Shown here one piece after another: positions 55,437-64,000 of a DNA stretch of 64,000 nt (position 1 is the stretch's first letter; each line of letters begins with the position of its first letter). A program made the position numbers and the translations under genes. The notes beneath the pieces are model-generated. The model was not told the origin of the DNA. It ran no database searches and worked only from the letters and a program-made list of their open reading frames with translations. This DNA is from Hymenobacter coccineus (GTDB lineage: Bacteria; Bacteroidota; Bacteroidia; Cytophagales; Hymenobacteraceae): the NCBI RefSeq assembly GCF_001816125.1, contig NZ_MDZA01000222.1:1-64000 (forward strand), written 5' to 3'.

Positions 55437-55507
55437 ACGAGTGTAGTTCAAGGGTAGAATAGAGGTCTCCAAAACCTTTGATGGGAGTTCGAATCTCTCC
55501 ACTCGTG
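55437..55507 (+). tRNA. tRNA-Trp (anticodon CCA)
   Basis: The acceptor stem ACGAGTG pairs with CACTCGT, discriminator G. The anticodon arm GAGGT/ACCTT flanks CTCCAAA (CCA, Trp). The T-loop is AGTTCGAATCT. The CCA end is not encoded. It lies upstream of secE, the standard place. Confidence 0.95.
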
Positions 55508-55569
55508 CATTTTGAGGCGGTTGCCTCGCATTCGGTTCATTTTTGCTGGCTTAGCCGGTCCCTACTGCA

Positions 55570-55764
55570 ATGAACAAGCTAACCAATTACTTCCGCGCTA
55601 CTGCTGAGGAAATGCGCTATAGCGTGACGTGGCCCACTGCCATTGAGTTGCAAAAGAGCGCTGGGCTAGTGCTCATTGGCTCGTTGGTATTCGCTGCAGT
55701 CGTTGGCGTCATGGACGTTGCATTCAATAAAAGCCTGACGGCTTTTTATCAGTCATTTCGCTAG
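55570..55764 (+). CDS. secE: Preprotein translocase subunit SecE
   Basis: SecE clamps SecY in the protein-conducting channel. The 64-aa single-span protein is MNKLTNYFRATAEEMRYSVT, WPTAIELQKS, then the span AGLVLIGSLVFAAVVGVMDV. The conserved TWPT motif precedes the span. It follows tRNA-Trp and is 13 bases before nusG. Confidence 0.96.
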   Translation: MNKLTNYFRATAEEMRYSVTWPTAIELQKSAGLVLIGSLVFAAVVGVMDVAFNKSLTAFYQSFR

Positions 55765-55777
55765 TCAGTATTAGAAG

Positions 55778-56341
55778 ATGGGCGAATTGAAATGGTACGT
55801 GGTACGCTCAGTGAGCGGCCAGGAAAAAAAAGCCAAAAACTACCTTGAAACCGAGCTGGGTCGTCACAACCTAACCGAGCTAGTTCCTCAAGTACTAATT
55901 CCAGTGGAAAAGGTATTTGAGATGCGTAATGGCAAAAAACGTGTTCGTGAACGCAACCTTTACCCCGGCTACATCATCATCCATGCTGACTTAGGCCACG
56001 GAGAAGTAGACCACATCATCACCAGTACCCCAGGCGTTATCGGTTTCCTTGGCGACAAGGACAAAAAAGATTCTGCTAATAATAAGCCGGTTCCGCTACA
56101 CATAAACGAAGTCAACCGCATCCTCGGCATTGTAGACGAAGCCGAGGAACAAGTTGCTACACTTGACAAACCCTACGTAGTAGGTGAGTTGGTGAAAATA
56201 ACGGATGGTGGTTTTGCTGGTATGTCAGGAACGGTATCCGAAATCTTTGATGAGCGCAAAAAGCTTAATGTTATTGTAAAGATATTTGGCCGCTCACAGC
56301 CGATGGAATTGAATTATACCCAGGTAGAAAAAGAGGCCTAA
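55778..56341 (+). CDS. nusG: Transcription termination/antitermination factor NusG
   Basis: NusG binds elongating RNA polymerase and links it to ribosomes or Rho. The 187-aa protein starts MGELKWYVVRSVSGQEKKAK, with the NGN domain (NLTELVPQVLIPVEKVFEMR, NLYPGYIIIHADLGHGEVDH). The KOW domain follows: YVVGELVKITDGGFAGMSGT and VKIFGRSQPMELNYTQVE. It has full length. A 119-base gap to rplK may hold the L11/L1 leader; I see no clear L1 site in it. Confidence 0.97.
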   Translation: MGELKWYVVRSVSGQEKKAKNYLETELGRHNLTELVPQVLIPVEKVFEMRNGKKRVRERNLYPGYIIIHADLGHGEVDHIITSTPGVIGFLGDKDKKDSANNKPVPLHINEVNRILGIVDEAEEQVATLDKPYVVGELVKITDGGFAGMSGTVSEIFDERKKLNVIVKIFGRSQPMELNYTQVEKEA

Positions 56342-56460
56342 GGCCCTGATTGTACCATGCCGACCATTGGCTCCGGGTCGGCTGGGCTTCCAAATAGGAG
56401 TATACTACTAACTGAGGCAATTGCGAGTTACGACGCAAGAACCACAGCCTTACAAATCAA

Positions 56461-56904
56461 ATGGCCAAGGAAATTAGAGGTTATCTGCGCTTGCAGATAA
56501 AGGGAGGCTCAGCGAATCCATCGCCGCCGGTAGGACCTGCACTTGGTAGCAAAGGCCTTAACATCATGGAGTTTTGCAAGCAATTCAATGCGCGCACCCA
56601 GGATAAGGCTGGCCAAATCTGTCCCGTATTGATTACCATGTATACCGACAAGTCTTTTGACTTTGTGGTGAAAACCGCCCCCGCACCGGTGCTGCTTATG
56701 GAAGCAGCTAAGTTGCAGAGTGGTTCGAAGGAGCCCAACCGTAATAAGGTTGGCTCGGTTACCTGGGATCAAATCCGCACCATTGCCGAAACGAAGATGC
56801 CTGACTTGAATGCCTTTAAGGTGGAGTCGGCCATGAAGCAAGTGGCCGGTACGGCCCGCAGCATGGGCATCACCGTCAAGGGCGATTCTCCTTTTGCAGA
56901 ATAA
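56461..56904 (+). CDS. rplK: 50S ribosomal protein L11
   Basis: L11 forms the GTPase-associated centre with L10-L12. The 147-aa protein starts [20 protein letters not shown] and has [29 protein letters not shown] and the C-terminal rRNA-binding [10 protein letters not shown]. The order rplK-rplA-rplJ-rplL is intact. Confidence 0.98.
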   Translation: MAKEIRGYLRLQIKGGSANPSPPVGPALGSKGLNIMEFCKQFNARTQDKAGQICPVLITMYTDKSFDFVVKTAPAPVLLMEAAKLQSGSKEPNRNKVGSVTWDQIRTIAETKMPDLNAFKVESAMKQVAGTARSMGITVKGDSPFAE

Positions 56905-56922
56905 TTAAACGGAGAAAAGCAA

Positions 56923-57621
56923 ATGGCAAAGATCACTAAGAAGCGCAAGGATGCCCTTGCCAAATATGACTTGACGGAGGTGCGTAGCCTTCTCGAAGCA
57001 GCAAAGGTAGTTAAGGATATCTCCTACACTAAGTTTGATTCTTCAGTAGACATTGATGTACGCTTGGGCGTTGATCCCCGCAAAGCTGACCAAATGGTTC
57101 GCGGCGTAGCAACCCTGCCCCACGGTATTGGCAAAACTGTACGTGTGTTGGCTCTCGTAACTCCTGATAAGGAGGCTGAGGCCCTCGCTGCTGGTGCTGA
57201 TTTCGTGGGTTTGGATGACTATATCTCAAAAATTGAGAAAGGCTGGACTGACATCGACGTTATTATCACCATGCCAGCCGTGATGGCTAAAGTGGGCCGC
57301 TTGGGCCGTGTGTTAGGCCCCCGGGGCCTGATGCCTAACCCTAAATCGGGTACGGTAACGACCGATGTAGCTAAAGCTGTGCAAGAAGTGAAAGCTGGTA
57401 AAATTGACTTTAAAGTTGACAAAACCGGTATCATTCACTGCTCGGTAGGCAAGGTATCGTTTGACGAAAGCAAACTGGCTGAAAACGCACTGGAAATCAT
57501 CCAGACGTTGGGTCGCCTGAAGCCATCTTCGTCGAAAGGCACTTACATTAAAAGCATCACCCTGAGCAGCACTATGTCGCCTGGTGTGCCGGTTGACAGC
57601 CAGGTTACTTCCGCTAACTAA
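56923..57621 (+). CDS. rplA: 50S ribosomal protein L1
   Basis: L1 forms the E-site stalk and in many bacteria represses its own operon. The 232-aa protein contains [40 protein letters not shown] and [20 protein letters not shown]. It is full length and starts 18 bases after rplK. Confidence 0.98.
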   Translation: MAKITKKRKDALAKYDLTEVRSLLEAAKVVKDISYTKFDSSVDIDVRLGVDPRKADQMVRGVATLPHGIGKTVRVLALVTPDKEAEALAAGADFVGLDDYISKIEKGWTDIDVIITMPAVMAKVGRLGRVLGPRGLMPNPKSGTVTTDVAKAVQEVKAGKIDFKVDKTGIIHCSVGKVSFDESKLAENALEIIQTLGRLKPSSSKGTYIKSITLSSTMSPGVPVDSQVTSAN

Positions 57622-57636
57622 TTAAACGACTCACCC

Positions 57637-58185
57637 ATGAACAGGGAAGAAAAACAAACCCTAGTGGACGAGTTGAGCGAGAAGTTTCAATCGCACAACT
57701 CGTTCTACATCGTCGATGCTTCGGTGATGTCAGTGGCAAAAATCAATGAGTTTCGTCGTCTGTGCTTCAACCGTGGTATGGAATACAAGGTGTATAAAAA
57801 CACCTTTATCCGTAAGGCGCTTGATACCTTGGGGCATGATACTTCGGAGATGGACGCTGCGCTGAAAGGCCAATCAGGCGTTCTGTTCTCGCAAGAGAGC
57901 GGTTCAGCTCCCGCTAAGCTGTTGCGTGATTTTTATAAGTCGCAAGCCTATGGCCGTAACGTGAAGCCTAAGCCCGTGCTGAAGGGAGCCTATGTTGATG
58001 CCAGCATCTATTTAGGTTCGGATCAATTAGAAGGTCTCATCACCATCAAAGGCAAACAAGAATTGCTGGGCGAGCTCATCGGCCTCCTGCAATCGCCTGC
58101 CAAAAATGTTGTTTCGGCGCTGCAAAGCGGCGGCAGCAAACTGGCTGGTATCCTCAAAACGCTTTCCGAGAAAGAAGCAGCTTAA
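57637..58185 (+). CDS. rplJ: 50S ribosomal protein L10
   Basis: L10 anchors the L7/L12 dimers. The 182-aa protein starts MNREEKQTLVDELSEKFQSH. VYKNTFIRKALDTLG and a C-terminal helix (KNVVSALQSGGSKLAGILKT) for L12 binding are present. The start is only 15 bases after rplA, so there is no room for a separate L10 autoregulatory leader between them. Confidence 0.97.
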   Translation: MNREEKQTLVDELSEKFQSHNSFYIVDASVMSVAKINEFRRLCFNRGMEYKVYKNTFIRKALDTLGHDTSEMDAALKGQSGVLFSQESGSAPAKLLRDFYKSQAYGRNVKPKPVLKGAYVDASIYLGSDQLEGLITIKGKQELLGELIGLLQSPAKNVVSALQSGGSKLAGILKTLSEKEAA

Positions 58186-58252
58186 TTGCTCTGCTGATTT
58201 CCTGTATTCCAATATTATTTCCAACAACACCTTTTTTTAACAATCTACTGAA

Positions 58253-58633
58253 ATGGCAGATTTGAAAGCATTCGCTGAGCAGCTCGTAAACCTGACGGTG
58301 AAAGAAGTAAACGAACTGGCTGGTATCCTGAAGGACGAGTACGGCATCGAGCCCGCTGCTGCTGCTCCTGTAATGATGGCTGGTGGTGGTGGCGCTGCTG
58401 CCGAAGAGGCTCCTGAAGAGAAGACGTCGTTTGACGTTATCCTGAAGGCTGCCGGTGGTGCCAAACTGGCTGTAGTTAAACTGGTGAAGGACCTGACTGG
58501 CCTCGGCCTGAAAGAAGCCAAAGAGCTGGTTGACGGTGCCCCCAAGCCCCTGAAAGAAGGCGTAACCAAGGACGAAGCCGACACGCTGAAGAAGCAGTTG
58601 GAAGAAGCTGGTGCCGAAGTAGAGGTGAAGTAA
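58253..58633 (+). CDS. rplL: 50S ribosomal protein L7/L12
   Basis: L7/L12 is the multi-copy stalk protein that recruits translation factors. The 126-aa protein has the N-terminal dimer helix ([20 protein letters not shown]), a short Ala/Gly hinge ([20 protein letters not shown]) and the C-terminal domain ([40 protein letters not shown]). A terminator hairpin follows at 58,678. Confidence 0.98.
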   Translation: MADLKAFAEQLVNLTVKEVNELAGILKDEYGIEPAAAAPVMMAGGGGAAAEEAPEEKTSFDVILKAAGGAKLAVVKLVKDLTGLGLKEAKELVDGAPKPLKEGVTKDEADTLKKQLEEAGAEVEVK

Positions 58634-58677
58634 TTGCAGCTTCTGAAGCTGTATCTAGCCTGCTTTGAATAAAGATT

Positions 58678-58704
58678 AGACCTGGCAACTTAGCCAGGTC
58701 TTTT
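58678..58704 (+). terminator. Hairpin terminator or attenuator between rplL and rpoB
   Basis: AGACCTGG (58,678-58,685) pairs with CCAGGTCT (58,694-58,701), and TTTT overlaps the end of the stem. It probably lets only part of the ribosomal-protein transcripts continue into rpoB, as attenuators do at this place in other bacteria. Confidence 0.75.
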
Positions 58705-58736
58705 CCTGTTTGTAGTATCGCCGGAGTGCAAGCCAC

Positions 58737-58842
58737 TTGGTTTACGCTTCGCTGTGTCAGTACACAGTTCTGTTTTTCAGGGCTGTTTTGGGCTGTAAAC
58801 CAATAGGTTCACAGAGCTGAACATCCATCCCTATTTGGATGG
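58737..58842 (+). promoter_or_regulatory. Structured leader of rpoB
   Basis: TTGGTTTAC (58,737-58,745) pairs with GTAAACCAA (58,795-58,803). Inside it CTGTGT (58,752-58,757) pairs with ACACAG (58,762-58,767). A second hairpin, CCATCC (58,825-58,830) with GGATGG (58,837-58,842), follows close to the start codon. I know no matching riboswitch or ribosomal-protein site. No TAnnTTTG box is seen. Confidence 0.5.
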
Positions 58843-58887
58843 GACCCAATTTTACGCTTCTGTGTCCATCTTTTAATCCCCTCCGCA

Positions 58888-61800
58888 TTGGCTACACCGA
58901 AAGCAAAAACGGCCGCGCTCCAGAAATCGGCCGCCGCTGAGCGAATCAGTTTCGCTAAGATTAGAAAGGTTATTGAATACCCGGACTTCCTGGACGTGCA
59001 GGTGCAGTCGTTCCAGGATTTCTTCCAGCTTGAAACCGCTGCTGAGAATCGTTCAAATGAGGGCTTGTTTAAGGTTTTTGCCGAGAACTTTCCTATCTCC
59101 GATTCCCGCGAAAATTTCGTGCTGAACTTTATAGATTATCACGTTGACCCACCCAAGTACTCGGTTGACGAGTGCATTGACCGGGGCCTGACGTACTCTG
59201 TGCCACTCAAAGCTAAACTGCGTCTTATCTGTAACGATAAGGATAATGAGGATTTTGAAACGATTGAGCAGGAAGTGTTTCTGGGTAATATCCCGTACAT
59301 GACCGAAAAAGGCTCGTTTGTTATTAATGGCGCTGAGCGAGTTATCGTATCGCAACTGCACCGTTCGCCGGGCGTGTTTTTTGCCCAGAGCAAACACACT
59401 AACGGTACTAAGCTATACTCGGCGCGTATCATCCCTTTCAAAGGTTCGTGGATTGAGTTTGCTACGGACGTGAATAACGTGATGTATGCTTACATTGACC
59501 GCAAGAAAAAGTTTCCGGTCACTACGCTTCTCCGTGCCATCGGCTACGGCACCGACAAAGATATTCTCGACCTATTCGGACTGTCGGAGGAAGTAAAAGC
59601 GGACAAGAAGAACCTGAAAAAGGCCGTCGGACGCAAGTTGGCTGCTCGGGTGCTGCGCACTTGGACGGAAGACTTTGTGGATGAGGACACCGGTGAGGTG
59701 GTTTCCATCGATCGGAACGAGGTGCTGCTGGAGCGTGACTCGATGATTGAGGAAGCTGATATTGACACCATCTTAGAGGCTGGTGCAAAATCAGTTATCC
59801 TGCATCGCGAGAATGTGAACATCGCGGACTTTGCTATCATCTACAATACGCTTCAGAAGGATAACTCCAACTCGGAGAAGGAAGCTGTAGAGCAGATTTA
59901 TCGCCAGCTCCGTAACACGGAGGCCCCTGACGAAGAAACCGCCCGCGATATCATTCAGAAGCTGTTCTTCTCAGATAAGCGCTACGACCTTGGGGAAGTA
60001 GGCCGCTACCGCATCAACAAGAAGCTGGCCATTGACATGAATCAGGCTTCACGGGTATTGACCAATCAGGATATTGTTCTGATCGTAAAATACCTGATCG
60101 GTCTGATTAACTCGAAGGCCATTGTTGATGACATTGACCACTTGAGCAACCGTCGTGTACGCACGGTGGGTGAGCAGCTTTACGCGCAATTTGGCGTGGG
60201 CTTGGCTCGTATGGCCCGTACAATCAAGGAGCGCATGAACGTGCGTGACAATGAGGATTTCAAGCCGGTTGATTTGATCAATGCTCGGACGCTATCCAGC
60301 GTGATTAACTCGTTCTTCGGTACGAACCAGTTATCGCAGTTCATGGACCAAACCAACCCGCTGGCCGAGGTGACGCACAAGCGTCGCGTATCGGCTCTTG
60401 GGCCAGGAGGTCTATCGCGTGAACGTGCTGGCTTTGAAGTGCGTGACGTGCATTATACGCACTATGGTCGTCTTTGCACCATTGAAACTCCCGAGGGCCC
60501 TAACATCGGTCTGATTTCGTCACTTTGTGTTCACGCTCGCGTGAACTCAATGGGCTTCATCGAAACCCCTTACCGGGACGTAAAGGATGGTAAGGTGGAT
60601 ATGAGTTCTAACGTGAAATTTTTGACCGCAGAGGAAGAGGATACGCACCACATTGCGCAGGCAAACTCTTTGCTTGACAACGACGGTAAACTGACCCAGG
60701 AGTTGGTAAAAGGTCGTTTTGAAGGTGACTTCCCGGTGGTAAATCCCGAGGAGTACTCTTACATGGACGTGGCCCCGAACCAGATTGTATCTGTAGCGGC
60801 TTCGCTGATTCCTTTCTTGGAGCACGATGATGCTAACCGTGCCCTGATGGGTTCTAACATGCAACGTCAGGCTGTGCCGCTGGTTCGCCCAGAGGCCCCC
60901 ATTGTAGGCACCGGTTTGGAAGGCCGCATTGCCACCGATTCGCGCACGCTAGTAGTGTCGGAAGGTGAAGGCATAATCGACTATGTGGACGCCAATAAGA
61001 TCATCGTTAAGTACGACTTATCGGAGGATGACGTGATGATCAGCTTCGATGCTGAGCGTATTACCTACGACCTCATTAAGTTCCGTCGTACTAACCAAGA
61101 TACCTGCCTCAACCTGACGCCGCTGGTAAAACGCGGTGAGCGGGTGAGCAAGGGTCAGCCGTTGTGCGAAGGCTACGGCACGAACCAAGGCGAACTTGCC
61201 CTAGGTCGTAACATGCAGGTGGCCTTCATGCCTTGGCAGGGTTACAACTTCGAAGATGCCATCGTCATCTCGGAGCGCGTGGTTCGCGACGATATTTTCA
61301 CCTCAATTCACATTGAAGAATTTGAATTGGAAGTTCGCGAAACCAAGCGTGGCGAAGAGGAGCTAACCTCCGAAATTCCTAACGTAAGCGAGGAAGCTGT
61401 TCGTAACCTTGACGACAACGGCATTATCCGTTTAGGTGCTGAAGTACGAGAAGGTGACATCCTGATTGGTAAAATCACGCCTAAAGGCGAGACGGACCCA
61501 ACTCCGGAAGAGAAGCTGCTCCGCGCTATCTTTGGCGACAAGGCCGGCGACGTTAAAGATGCCTCGCTCAAAGCGCCGCCCTCTTTACAGGGTGTGGTAA
61601 TCGGTACTAAGCTGTTTTCGCGTCCAAAGAAAGACAAAAACCTACGGGCCAAGTCCAAAAAGGAAGTGGAAGACCTGAAGGATAAATACGCGCACGAGCT
61701 GCGTGGTATTAAAGCCATCATGGTGGATAAACTGGTGCAGTTGCTCGAAGGCAAAACGTCGCAGGGTATTAAGCACCGCTTTGGCGAGGAGATGGTTGCC

Positions 61801-62790
61801 AAAGGTGTTAAGTTCAACCGCAAAAACATCAACGAAGGCCTTTTCCCCGAGAAGAATCCTTATAAAGATGAAAGCAACTACGCCGTACCAGAAGAGGTGA
61901 ACCTGTTCAAGGACCTGATTCTGGAAGGCTGGACGGCTGACGCTCGCGTGAACGGTATGCTGCTGACGCTGGTGAAAAATTACGCTAAGCGCCGCAACAC
62001 AATCACGGCGCACTTCAAGCGCCACCGCTTCACACTGGAGGTGGGCGATGAATTGCCCGCAGGCATTGTGCAGCTAGCCAAGGTTTACATCGCCAAGAAG
62101 CGTAAGCTGAAAGTGGGCGATAAAATGGCTGGCCGTCACGGCAACAAAGGGGTTGTGGCCCGCATCGTGCGCGATGAGGACATGCCTTTCCTAGCCGACG
62201 GTACGCCGATGGACATTGTGCTGAACCCACTGGGCGTACCAAGCCGGATGAACATTGGTCAGATTTACGAAACTGTATTGGGTTGGGCCGGTCTAAAAAT
62301 GGGCCGTCGTTACTCGACGCCAATTTTTGACGGTGCTACGGAAGCAGAGGTGTCGAAAGAGTTGGCAGAAGCTGGTCTGCCGCATTTCGGCCGTACCTAC
62401 CTGCACGATGGCTTAACTGGGCAGCAGTTTGATCAGCCAGTGACCGTGGGCGTGATTTATATGCTCAAGCTTGGCCATTTAGTTGATGACAAAATGCACG
62501 CCCGCTCCATTGGGCCGTACTCACTTATTACGCAGCAGCCGCTGGGTGGTAAGGCACAGTTTGGCGGCCAGCGTTTTGGCGAGATGGAAGTTTGGGCCCT
62601 GGAGGCGTTCGGTGCTTCCAACGTGCTCCAGGAAATCCTGACTGTGAAATCGGACGACGTGGTGGGCCGTGCTAAGGCTTACGAAGCCATTGTGAAAGGC
62701 GACGTACTGCCCAAGCCGAATATCCCCGAGTCGTTCAATGTGCTGATTCACGAGCTGCGCGGCTTGGCACTGGAAATCACGCTAGAGTAG
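58888..62790 (+). CDS. rpoB: RNA polymerase beta subunit
   Basis: The 1300-aa beta subunit has family signatures throughout. The rifampicin region reads [20 protein letters not shown] and [20 protein letters not shown], with the residues matching E. coli D516, H526 and S531 unchanged, so the sequence predicts rifampicin sensitivity. [18 protein letters not shown] and the C-terminal [20 protein letters not shown] are present. The start is a TTG (58,888) giving [20 protein letters not shown]. No ATG lies near in this frame, so TTG is the best choice, but it should be treated as likely rather than proved. Confidence 0.97.
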   Translation: MATPKAKTAALQKSAAAERISFAKIRKVIEYPDFLDVQVQSFQDFFQLETAAENRSNEGLFKVFAENFPISDSRENFVLNFIDYHVDPPKYSVDECIDRGLTYSVPLKAKLRLICNDKDNEDFETIEQEVFLGNIPYMTEKGSFVINGAERVIVSQLHRSPGVFFAQSKHTNGTKLYSARIIPFKGSWIEFATDVNNVMYAYIDRKKKFPVTTLLRAIGYGTDKDILDLFGLSEEVKADKKNLKKAVGRKLAARVLRTWTEDFVDEDTGEVVSIDRNEVLLERDSMIEEADIDTILEAGAKSVILHRENVNIADFAIIYNTLQKDNSNSEKEAVEQIYRQLRNTEAPDEETARDIIQKLFFSDKRYDLGEVGRYRINKKLAIDMNQASRVLTNQDIVLIVKYLIGLINSKAIVDDIDHLSNRRVRTVGEQLYAQFGVGLARMARTIKERMNVRDNEDFKPVDLINARTLSSVINSFFGTNQLSQFMDQTNPLAEVTHKRRVSALGPGGLSRERAGFEVRDVHYTHYGRLCTIETPEGPNIGLISSLCVHARVNSMGFIETPYRDVKDGKVDMSSNVKFLTAEEEDTHHIAQANSLLDNDGKLTQELVKGRFEGDFPVVNPEEYSYMDVAPNQIVSVAASLIPFLEHDDANRALMGSNMQRQAVPLVRPEAPIVGTGLEGRIATDSRTLVVSEGEGIIDYVDANKIIVKYDLSEDDVMISFDAERITYDLIKFRRTNQDTCLNLTPLVKRGERVSKGQPLCEGYGTNQGELALGRNMQVAFMPWQGYNFEDAIVISERVVRDDIFTSIHIEEFELEVRETKRGEEELTSEIPNVSEEAVRNLDDNGIIRLGAEVREGDILIGKITPKGETDPTPEEKLLRAIFGDKAGDVKDASLKAPPSLQGVVIGTKLFSRPKKDKNLRAKSKKEVEDLKDKYAHELRGIKAIMVDKLVQLLEGKTSQGIKHRFGEEMVAKGVKFNRKNINEGLFPEKNPYKDESNYAVPEEVNLFKDLILEGWTADARVNGMLLTLVKNYAKRRNTITAHFKRHRFTLEVGDELPAGIVQLAKVYIAKKRKLKVGDKMAGRHGNKGVVARIVRDEDMPFLADGTPMDIVLNPLGVPSRMNIGQIYETVLGWAGLKMGRRYSTPIFDGATEAEVSKELAEAGLPHFGRTYLHDGLTGQQFDQPVTVGVIYMLKLGHLVDDKMHARSIGPYSLITQQPLGGKAQFGGQRFGEMEVWALEAFGASNVLQEILTVKSDDVVGRAKAYEAIVKGDVLPKPNIPESFNVLIHELRGLALEITLE

Positions 62791-63274
62791 GTTTATTATC
62801 GGGGGTTAGTTGCTACCGTGGCTAACCCCTAATAAAGCTCGCCAAAATAGGCTACTTGCCTTACCTGTTTAGCCGAATTAAACTGCTCGTAGAAATCCTC
62901 ACGTTGGTAAAGATTTTGGGAATATTTGGTAGTAAATCAAGCCCTTAAAATTTCTATACAGAGTCCTGAAGCTGGTACAATTTAATCGGGAAAAGGACGA
63001 TGCTACCAGGATTTTACACGATTTTTCTCCTCGGTAATCGGTCATAAAACATAGTTTGCTTGAAAAGCGATTGGTACGAAACAGCTGTCCCGAGATAGGT
63101 CAGGGCAGTGAAGGAATCGACCGCTTATAATTTATAGATAAGTAGAGAAGACCTGACGATAATCTACTACGCGGCGTACCTGTCTGACCCGTAGAGCACT
63201 TTTCGTAGCGTCAGACTGTTAGAGAAGACTCTGGCGGTTCAAAGCCAAACAGCTAAAAGCTTAACACATACCTA
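62791..63274 (+). other. 484-base gap between rpoB and rpoC
   Basis: No gene or tRNA is seen. The stretch is more AT-rich than either neighbour. Just after rpoB, GGGGTTAG (62,802-62,809) can pair with CTAACCCC (62,822-62,829), without a T run. Nearer rpoC, GTCTGAC (63,182-63,188) can pair with GTCAGAC (63,210-63,216). TAGTTTG near 63,052 is one base short of a -7 box. The gap is long for an rpoB-rpoC spacer and may hold a separate rpoC promoter or a small RNA. Confidence 0.5.
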
Positions 63275-64000
63275 ATGGCTTTCGCAAAAAATAAGAAGTT
63301 AGTCCAAGACTTCTCCAAGGTTACCATTTCGCTAGCATCGCCGGAAGTGATTCTGGAGCGTTCGACGGGGGAAGTAGTGAAACCTGAGACCATCAACTAC
63401 CGCACTTACAAGCCCGAAATGGGCGGCCTGTTTTGCGAGCGGATTTTTGGTCCTGTGAAGGACTGGGAATGCCACTGCGGCAAATACAAGCGCATTCGTT
63501 ATAAGGGCATCATCTGCGATCGGTGCGGCGTGGAGGTGACCGAAAAGAAAGTTCGCCGTGAGCGGATGGGCCACATCGAATTGGTGGTGCCCGTTGCGCA
63601 CATCTGGTACTTCAAATCGTTACCTAACAAAATTGGCTACCTGCTGGGCTTGCCCACCAAGAAGCTTGATCAGATCATCTACTACGAGCGCTACGTGGTG
63701 GTGCAGCCCGGCGCAATGGCCGAAGAAGGCGTGCAGCAACTTGACTTCATGACGGAGGATGAGTACCTGGACGTCATCGATAAGTTACCCCGCGAAAACC
63801 AGATGCTGCCGAATGAAGACCCCAATAAATTCATCGCCAAGATGGGGGCCGACGCTTTGCAGATGCTGCTGGAGCGCATCAACCTCGATGAGCTGAGCTA
63901 CTCGCTCCGTGACTCGGCCGCGCACGAGACATCGCAACAGCGTAAGGCTGAGGCGTTGAAGCGGCTGCGTGTGGTAGAAGCATTCCGCGACGCTGCTACC
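63275..64000 (+). CDS. rpoC: RNA polymerase beta' subunit (partial, cut by window end)
   Basis: The first 242 codons of beta' are present, starting [20 protein letters not shown]. The N-terminal zinc site ([20 protein letters not shown], then CGVEV) supplies the four Cys. [20 protein letters not shown] and [20 protein letters not shown] are typical of the clamp. The rest, including the catalytic NADFDGD, lies beyond the window. Confidence 0.97.
   Translation, partial: MAFAKNKKLVQDFSKVTISLASPEVILERSTGEVVKPETINYRTYKPEMGGLFCERIFGPVKDWECHCGKYKRIRYKGIICDRCGVEVTEKKVRRERMGHIELVVPVAHIWYFKSLPNKIGYLLGLPTKKLDQIIYYERYVVVQPGAMAEEGVQQLDFMTEDEYLDVIDKLPRENQMLPNEDPNKFIAKMGADALQMLLERINLDELSYSLRDSAAHETSQQRKAEALKRLRVVEAFRDAAT

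Overview
The window looks like chromosomal DNA of a GC-rich member of the Bacteroidota, most likely Hymenobacter or a close relative in the Cytophagales. The evidence is two SusC/SusD outer-membrane pairs, promoter elements of the Bacteroidota type (-7 box TAnnTTTG), the cluster rpsU-xerC-hpf, the order tRNA(Tyr-Gly-Thr)-tuf-tRNA(Trp)-secE-nusG-rplKAJL-rpoBC, a Wza/Wzc/CpsB exopolysaccharide module, and very frequent GGGGCCC(C) palindromes. I saw no insertion sequence, prophage, CRISPR array or rRNA gene.

Region 1 (1-6.7 kb, minus strand) is the potassium-uptake kdp locus: a 31-aa membrane peptide, kdpF, kdpA, kdpB and the start of kdpC, preceded by a sigma-54-type (NtrC-family) response regulator. 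kdpB carries a one-base frameshift. Several intergenic inverted or direct repeats lie between these genes. Region 2 (6.8-17.7 kb, minus) holds two paralogous SusC-SusD pairs. Their upstream DNA, terminators and a decayed copy of the response regulator show that a larger block (SusC-SusD-regulator) was duplicated and then partly deleted. Region 3 (17.7-28.6 kb) holds uvrB, a small Cys-rich secreted protein, an ECF sigma factor with a (frameshifted) anti-sigma/beta-barrel partner, wrbA, aroE, a DedA protein, a ComA-like phosphosulfolactate synthase, a TPR protein and an NAD-dependent epimerase.

Region 4 (28.6-32.9 kb, minus) reads wza-wzc-cpsB-epimerase and should export and regulate a polysaccharide. 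Region 5 (33-36.1 kb, plus) has an acyl-CoA dehydrogenase, rpsU, xerC/D and hpf. Region 6 (36.1-43.6 kb) has metK, a THUMP-like methyltransferase, an unknown envelope protein, ahcY (a SAM-cycle group), a DyP peroxidase and an SDR. Region 7 (43.7-53.5 kb) has pnuC, two LPS-type glycosyltransferases, an ECF sigma/ZAS anti-sigma pair, gmk-nadD, pyrH-frr, a biotin carrier protein and an M1 aminopeptidase. Region 8 (53.6-64 kb, plus) is the translation/transcription core, running into rpoC at the window edge. Its codon use is visibly different (more T-ending codons, few GGGGCCC sites), as expected for highly expressed genes.

The hpf gene and the tRNA-tuf cluster, which I recall as neighbours in other Bacteroidota, are about 17.6 kb apart here. 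Gaps of about 300 bases or more without a gene are described individually. The 22,589-22,870 gap upstream of wrbA and most of 42,445-42,737 hold nothing I can name beyond the sites listed.
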